Below, in pieces: positions 22,533-26,697 of a stretch of 26,697 nucleotides of DNA. The stretch comes from JABDNZ01 sp050049805 (GTDB taxonomy: Bacteria > Gemmatimonadota > Gemmatimonadetes > Longimicrobiales > Gaopeijiaceae). A model generated the notes under the pieces. The model worked only from the letters and a program-made list of their open reading frames with translations, was not told the DNA's origin and did not search any database. The first letter of the stretch is position 1. The number at the start of each line of letters is the position of its first letter. The DNA lies in the NCBI GenBank assembly GCA_050049805.1, contig JASFVN010000027.1, forward strand, positions 1-26,697, given 5' to 3'. The translations under genes were made by a program, and so were the position numbers.

Positions 22533-24257
22533 ATGGCTCGAGGATCGGTTTTTTCGTCGGCACAGCGGCAAGCAGGGTCGCGCAATTTGTGCGGGAATCT
22601 GGGGAAGGGATTCCGGCTGATTGTCTGTTCTGCCCTTCTGCCGGGCCTTTTCGCGTGCGGTGACGGGAGCACTGGTCCCGGAAAAACCAGGATCGGAACG
22701 GAGGGTGGCGAGGCCAGCTTCTTGGGTGGTTCGGTCATCCTCATTGTTCCCCCGGACGCCTTGTCGGATTACGTGGAGTTCACAGCTGTCGAGACCGATG
22801 ACGTCCCGGCTTCCGATCTTCTTGTGGCTGGTAGCACCTACGAGATTGGGCCGGCCGGGACTTTTTTCGCCGAACCCGCTTCGTTGACCCTGCGCTACGG
22901 CTTGGCCAGCGTGCCTGACGGCGTGGCGGAGGCGGAATTGAGGCTTCACCGGGTCGTTGGCTCCGGCTGGGGATCAACTCAGAACGCCTCCGTAGACACA
23001 AACAGGCATACGGTCTCCGGTTTCCTAGGGAGTCTGGGCCGTTTCGGTGCCCTTGGAGTTTCCGTATCCGCGGTGGATGTGTCACCGTCCTTTTACGCCT
23101 TGGGGGCAGGAGAGAGAAAACAGCTCTCGGCTGTGGCAAGAGGGCCCGCAGGCGAGGTCCTGGCCTCCAGAAAGGTGAGCTGGACATCCAGCAACGAGGC
23201 GGTAGCTACGGTGGATTCCCTTGGATGGGCGACGGGGGTGGGGGCCGGTTCAGCGATCGTCACAGCCACGGTTGAGAACCTGTTTGCATCCGTCAGGTTC
23301 GAGGTGTACGACTGTGACGGCCAGTCCGAGATCCAGGCTTCAGAATGCCAGGCCCTGATTGAGCTCTACGACGCTTTGACGGAGTGGGGGTGGCGGGATT
23401 CCCCCAACTGGGCTTCAGGACCTGATCCGTGTGACTGGAGGGGCGTGACCTGCGAGGAGGGAGGTGTAACCTCCTTCGCCATCCTCTCCCAGCAGCTTCC
23501 GGGATCGATCTCATCTTCCATCGGGGAGCTAACCAACCTCAAACGGCTCAGCCTTGGTTATGGGGTGACCGGTTCAATACCTGCCTCCGTCGGTTCACTA
23601 TCCCGGCTGGAGGAGCTCGATCTTGGAAGCAACGACTTGTCCGGCCCCATCCCTCCCACACTGGGGGAGCTCACGAACCTGAAGGAACTGAGCCTCCCCT
23701 CCAATGAGCTTTCCGGAGCGATCCCGTCCGAGTTGGGAAACCTATCGAACCTGACTCACCTCAGATTGAATTCGAACCAGCTCTCGGGGCCGATCCCAGC
23801 CACACTGGGTAACCTGACCAACCTTACATACCTTTCCTTCCTGGACAATCAACTCACGGGATCGATTCCACCGGAGCTAGGGCTCCTGACGGGCCTCGAG
23901 AGTCTGGGCCTATCGATCAACCATCTGACGGGATCGATTCCCGGGGAGTTGGGGAACCTCTCGAACCTGTTGGTCTTTTCTCTTAGGGAAAATCAGCTCT
24001 CCGGAGCGATTCCTTCTGAACTGGGGAACCTGTCGAAGCTCTCGCTCTTCCAGCTGTATGGAAATCAGCTCGCCGGTTCTATCCCGCTTCCCGTGGCTCA
24101 TTTGGGAGGGAAGATCCAGGCGGACTTCTCACCGAGCGATTGCCTCTTCATGCCACCTGGCAACACCGGCCTGAACATACCTGACACCCAGGAGTACAGA
24201 GACGCCGATATCGATGGGGATGGGAGAATCTGCAATGTGCCCATTGGCCCCCCTTAG
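22533..24257 (+). CDS. Lipoprotein with ZU5-like, Ig-like and plant-type LRR domains
   Basis: A 574-residue envelope protein. After a charged N-terminus comes a lipoprotein signal (LIVCSALLPGLFAC, lipobox LFAC). Next is a ZU5-like beta domain (IGTEGGEASFLGG through YEIGPAGTFF), then a BIG2/Ig-like domain (VSPSFYALGAGERKQLSAVA, WTSSNEAVATVDS). An LRRNT_2-like cap (DALTEWGWRDSPNW, then DPCDWRGVTC) is followed by eight leucine-rich repeats of the 24-residue plant-specific type (IP-x(2)-LG-x-L-x-x-L-x-x-L-x-L-x-x-N-x-L-x-G) and a partial ninth. The C-terminus has DADIDGDGRIC, a calcium-binding-like/excalibur-like motif. Such LRR domains usually bind peptides or proteins. The ATG at 22533 has a poor ribosome binding site (AGAGGA is 16 bases away); a TTG start nearer the signal is possible. 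The stop overlaps the next gene by 23 bases. Confidence 0.88.
   Translation: MARGSVFSSAQRQAGSRNLCGNLGKGFRLIVCSALLPGLFACGDGSTGPGKTRIGTEGGEASFLGGSVILIVPPDALSDYVEFTAVETDDVPASDLLVAGSTYEIGPAGTFFAEPASLTLRYGLASVPDGVAEAELRLHRVVGSGWGSTQNASVDTNRHTVSGFLGSLGRFGALGVSVSAVDVSPSFYALGAGERKQLSAVARGPAGEVLASRKVSWTSSNEAVATVDSLGWATGVGAGSAIVTATVENLFASVRFEVYDCDGQSEIQASECQALIELYDALTEWGWRDSPNWASGPDPCDWRGVTCEEGGVTSFAILSQQLPGSISSSIGELTNLKRLSLGYGVTGSIPASVGSLSRLEELDLGSNDLSGPIPPTLGELTNLKELSLPSNELSGAIPSELGNLSNLTHLRLNSNQLSGPIPATLGNLTNLTYLSFLDNQLTGSIPPELGLLTGLESLGLSINHLTGSIPGELGNLSNLLVFSLRENQLSGAIPSELGNLSKLSLFQLYGNQLAGSIPLPVAHLGGKIQADFSPSDCLFMPPGNTGLNIPDTQEYRDADIDGDGRICNVPIGPP
23502..24074 (+). repeat. Tandem LRR coding repeats (72-nt units)
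   Basis: Eight tandem units, seven of 24 codons and the first of 23, encode the leucine-rich repeats. Individual units are similar in protein but clearly diverged in DNA, for example GSIPASVGSLSRLEELDLGS against GAIPSELGNLSNLTHLRLNS. The two units starting GAIPSELGNLS are the most alike in protein, which suggests recent duplication. Confidence 0.85.
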
Positions 24258-25323
24258 GGTAGAAGCCGACCTGCTCGACCGCCTGCTGGATTCCGCGGAT
24301 CCGGCGCTCAGGACGAAGGTTCTCACCAACCTCCTGGGGTATCCTCCCGATCACCCTGATGTGGCCGGGGCCAGAGAACGCATCCCCGACCAGCCGTGGG
24401 TGAAGGCGACTCTGGCTGCCTACAACGGTGACGGGACCTGGGGTCGTGGGTTCTACCACAAATACGACGGCACGAGCTGGGTCCTCCTCCATTTGAGCGA
24501 AGTGGGGGTGCCCATGGACCTGCCCCCTGTCCGAGCTGGCGTAGAACGGCTCGTGGAGACGGCCCAGGACGTCACGAAGTTGAAGGGCGCACGGGGGGAG
24601 CCGTTCAAGGACCTGACTGATGGGGTTTGTTGGAAGTATCCCATCCCATGCCTTATTGCCCACATGGCCCTCGTGTTGATTCGCGCGGGATTTACGGATC
24701 ATCCCGTTACCCGATCGGCCCTGAATTCCTGCCGACATCGCTTCGTACCCGGACTCGGCTTCGGCTGCTTCGTCATGGACGATTCTCTGCTGCCCGCCTG
24801 CGTCATGACCGTACCCAAGGTCTTGAAGCCTATCCTGGCGCTACCGCCGGAATCCAGGACTGCGGACGACGAGAGACTGATTCACGGCATGGTGGACCTA
24901 CTCAAGAAGTACAATCTGTTTCGATATGTTCCTGAAGCTGCCCGTGAATGGCGGGAATGGGCCCACACGGCGTCGGCCGTGGAGAGGCGAGAGGCCAAGC
25001 CTGAATGGATTGCATGGGGACGCCTGGAGCCCCGGGTCCCGAAAGAGGGCTGGCTTCGCTTCAGCTTCCCTCACAGCTACAACTCGGACCTCCTTGAGGT
25101 TTTGCTCCTGGTGGGAGAGGCCGATCCTGCTCTGGACGGGGCCGTTGAGGCGGGCCTGGAGATTCTCCTCTCCAAACGGGGGCAAGACGGGATGTGGAAG
25201 ATGGTGGGCGGGCTCAACGGGAAGATGCACGCTCACCTGGACCGGAAGGGCCAGCCCAGCCCGTGGATCACCTACAGGGCGCTGCTAGCCTTCAAGAAGT
25301 TCGGTCTCCTGCAGCTGCCCTAG
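24235..25323 (+). CDS. Alpha/alpha-toroid-like protein (terpene cyclase/prenyltransferase fold)
   Basis: A 362-residue protein. The ATG at 24235 (MCPLAPLRVEADLL) has GGGAG at eight bases and lies inside the last codons of the LRR gene; in-frame ATGs at 24214 and 24220 have none. The sequence is helical with repeated W-G-x-G-F-Y and D-G-x-W patterns (NGDGTWGRGFYHKYDGTSWVL, GQDGMWKMVGG), which recall the squalene-cyclase / prenyltransferase alpha-alpha barrel. Cys- and His-containing segments (CWKYPIPCLIAHM, CRHRF, GFGCFVMDD) could bind metal, but no DxDD or other cyclase acid motif is seen, so a cyclase reaction is not supported. Proteins of this type are often left without function or misnamed. 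It has no signal peptide, so it is probably cytosolic although linked in transcription to an envelope protein. Confidence 0.7.
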   Translation: MCPLAPLRVEADLLDRLLDSADPALRTKVLTNLLGYPPDHPDVAGARERIPDQPWVKATLAAYNGDGTWGRGFYHKYDGTSWVLLHLSEVGVPMDLPPVRAGVERLVETAQDVTKLKGARGEPFKDLTDGVCWKYPIPCLIAHMALVLIRAGFTDHPVTRSALNSCRHRFVPGLGFGCFVMDDSLLPACVMTVPKVLKPILALPPESRTADDERLIHGMVDLLKKYNLFRYVPEAAREWREWAHTASAVERREAKPEWIAWGRLEPRVPKEGWLRFSFPHSYNSDLLEVLLLVGEADPALDGAVEAGLEILLSKRGQDGMWKMVGGLNGKMHAHLDRKGQPSPWITYRALLAFKKFGLLQLP

Positions 25324-25559
25324 GGATCCCGCCTTCGCGACACCGCTCCAGGGGCCCACGTTCCAGGCACTCCCCCCCGTTACCCTGGTCGCCTGAGGGC
25401 GAGTCCCGTCACCCGATCCGGGAGACCACGTCTTCCAGGATTCCCAACCCCGAGGCCTCGGTCGGGTGATCCGGGGAGCAACCTCCAGCCGCCTGAAGGC
25501 AAGGTTCGGGTGGGCCAAGGTGTTCTCAACGGAGAGCCCCATCGATGACCGCTAGGACT

Positions 25560-25574
25560 CCTCCGTTGTGGAGG
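25560..25574. other. Small hairpin in the convergent gap
   Basis: CCTCC (25560-25564) and GGAGG (25570-25574) enclose a five-base loop, 10 bases beyond the stop of the DUF2161 gene on its strand. No U-tract. The 25324-25584 gap otherwise shows no gene I can support. Confidence 0.25.
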
Positions 25575-25584
25575 CGGGGCCCGG

Positions 25585-26283
25585 CTATGGGCGATCCGGG
25601 TGCTTGGCACCCAGGACCTCCACAGCCTCGGACCAGTCCGCCAGTTCCTGCCTCCCCTTCGGCGACAGGTCGTAGTAACCCGTCTTGATGCGGTCGAACC
25701 ACCCGTAGTGGTTGTCCCTCATGATGCTTCCGGCCCTGGTTACCCCGGTTCGTTCCCGGACGAGGCTCAGCTTGAGGGTCCCCGATTCGGCCAGCTCCCG
25801 GGCGCATCGAAGGGCGTCCTGGCGGTATGCCGTGAGGCGCTTTCGGGACGTGGATCCTCCGGCCTCAGGATCTCCGACCCGTTCGGCGAACTCCTTCAGC
25901 AACCGCTGCTGGCGGGCACTGCTTGTCCGCGGACGGTAGGGGGCAGGGTCCAACACCGGCACTACGTTGCCCCGGGTCGACACCGTGAGAAGCCCCAGAC
26001 CGAGTCGCCGAAGGAGGCTTTTCACCTGTCTGGACCGGGTCCGCCAGGTTGCGCTCTTTCCCTTGCCTATGCGGAAGGCGATGTAGACGGCATCGGATGC
26101 CCGGAGCCGATCCACGGCCTGGAGGATGAGGGCGAAGTTAAGCTGCTCCTTCAGCTCAACCACCACCGGGCCTTCCTCTCCCCGTACCGCCACGATGTCG
26201 CAGGCTCCGATCTCTCCCTTCACCGTGTACCCCTGGGCCTCCAGGAACTCTTTGACCGGGCCGTACAGCTCGACTTCTGACAT
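25585..26283 (-). CDS. DUF2161-family PD-(D/E)XK phosphodiesterase-like protein
   Basis: A 232-residue protein. The first 75 residues carry the DUF2161 signature: LYGPVKEFLEAQGYTVKGEIG followed by CDIVAVRG and VVVELK. The nuclease core is recognisable as E24, D29 and E43-x-K45, the PD-(D/E)XK arrangement, so a metal-dependent DNA-cleaving fold is predicted. The middle part has RRLGLGLLTVS, and the second half (about 115-220) looks helical with a winged-helix-like end (LKLSLVRERTGVTRAGSIMRDNHYGWFDRI, then YDLSPKGRQEL), as expected of the family's C-terminal DNA-binding-like part. Function is not known experimentally to my knowledge. The start at 26283 fits the family N-terminus but no strong ribosome binding site is visible. 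It is the only gene here with a possible nucleic-acid role besides the GntR regulator. Confidence 0.88.
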   Translation of the reverse strand: MSEVELYGPVKEFLEAQGYTVKGEIGACDIVAVRGEEGPVVVELKEQLNFALILQAVDRLRASDAVYIAFRIGKGKSATWRTRSRQVKSLLRRLGLGLLTVSTRGNVVPVLDPAPYRPRTSSARQQRLLKEFAERVGDPEAGGSTSRKRLTAYRQDALRCARELAESGTLKLSLVRERTGVTRAGSIMRDNHYGWFDRIKTGYYDLSPKGRQELADWSEAVEVLGAKHPDRP

Positions 26284-26425
26284 GGGATTTCAATGCACCG
26301 GCTTTGGGGACGGCTGGCACCACCATGGGAATGTAGGGGTACGCCCTCCTTGTTCCGAGGGGTATTTGTGGGTGGCATTCGAGGGCGAGTGCCTCGGGTG
26401 ATTCATAAAGCAGGAGTCCGACGTT

Positions 26426-26697
26426 ATGAAGGTCTGCGTGGTCGGGGCATCAGGAAAACTGGGTAAATACATGGTCCAGCACGCCCTGGATCGGGGCTAC
26501 GAAGTCGTGGGCGTCTGTAGAGAAGGGAGCGTAGGAAAGCTCGATGAGTTCAGGGGGAAGATCACCATTGTTCCGGGGGCAACCAACGACCGGGAGGTCA
26601 TCGCGGAAGCGGTGGAAGGATGCGATGGGATCCTGACGGTCCTTGTTCCCTGGGGGGTTGATGGGTACTCCACCGGAACCGCACAGGCCGTCCTCGA
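26426..26697 (+). CDS. NAD(P)-binding Rossmann-fold protein, NmrA/SDR-like (partial, 3' end outside)
   Basis: The frame ATG 26426 to the window edge gives 90 residues. AGGAG at 26412-26416 precedes the ATG by nine bases. The N-terminus MKVCVVGASGKLGKYMVQHA has the GxxGxxG dinucleotide-binding motif, followed by an acidic/basic second strand (EVVGVCREGSVGKL) and ITIVPGATNDREVIAEAVEGCDGILTVL, the third and fourth strands typical of NmrA-like or atypical short-chain dehydrogenases. The C-terminal half, including any catalytic residues, lies outside the window, so substrate and activity cannot be judged. It is divergent from the DUF2161 gene across 142 bases. Confidence 0.85.
   Translation, partial: MKVCVVGASGKLGKYMVQHALDRGYEVVGVCREGSVGKLDEFRGKITIVPGATNDREVIAEAVEGCDGILTVLVPWGVDGYSTGTAQAVL

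Noticed and set aside
23502..24074. Regular 72-base periodicity resembling a repeat array
   Set aside because: The units are an open reading frame encoding leucine-rich repeats and are diverged in DNA with no spacers, so this is not a CRISPR or satellite array.
25285..25610. Minus-strand frames of 76-85 codons in the gap after the toroid-like gene
   Set aside because: They run into the DUF2161 gene or the toroid-like gene and encode Arg/Pro-rich text without any domain or ribosome binding site.

Overview
The window looks like chromosomal DNA of a GC-rich environmental bacterium, most likely Gemmatimonadota or a close relative. The support is indirect: two large Ser/Thr kinases that join a Pkn-type kinase domain to a TolB/FlgO-like domain and TPRs, a lipoprotein beta-propeller of the 6-bladed type, a PD40/TolB-type propeller, several secreted or lipid-anchored proteins, and frequent GTG/TTG starts. 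No rRNA, tRNA, CRISPR array, transposase or phage gene was seen.

Layout. Positions 161-4907 (+): PD40 propeller, secreted metallo-beta-lactamase-fold hydrolase resembling AHL lactonases, CarboxypepD_reg-like secreted protein, lipoprotein propeller. Positions 4938-7289 (+): a compact three-gene operon, GntR/YtrA-type repressor, ABC ATPase and six-TM permease, joined by two ATGA overlaps, with a very clear promoter whose -10 lies inside a 9-bp inverted repeat (probable autoregulation). Positions 7387-8373 (-): aldo/keto reductase. Positions 8701-11806 (+): cytosolic kinase-TolB-TPR protein and two small unknown genes. Positions 11891-13888 (-): MotA/TolQ/ExbB-like channel protein downstream of a serine beta-lactamase-like hydrolase. 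Positions 14128-17185 (+): four-TM protein (paralog A) and a second kinase, this one with a TM segment. Positions 17219-17731 (-): paralog B. Positions 17895-19474 (+): small two-TM protein and a GT-C (family 39-like) glycosyltransferase. Positions 19478-19607: leader and first 30 codons of a third kinase gene, otherwise lost. Positions 19666-21837 (+): lipoprotein glycerophosphodiester phosphodiesterase, then RsgA GTPase. Positions 21892-22398 (-): paralog C. Positions 22533-25323 (+): plant-type LRR lipoprotein overlapping an alpha/alpha-toroid-like protein. Positions 25585-26283 (-): DUF2161 PD-(D/E)XK protein. From 26426 (+): the start of a Rossmann-fold NAD(P)-binding protein that runs off the window.

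The most unusual signals are (1) three divergent paralogs of an unnamed four-TM protein family within 8.3 kb, interleaved with kinase genes, (2) a truncated kinase gene that kept a 40-bp leader aligned without gaps to the leader of the intact kinase at 8701, (3) the YtrA-like autoregulated ABC operon, and (4) the LRR lipoprotein whose stop overlaps the next gene by 23 nt. No complete new defence or biosynthetic system could be demonstrated; the kinase/four-TM association is the best candidate for undescribed biology here, and it is an inference from gene order only.
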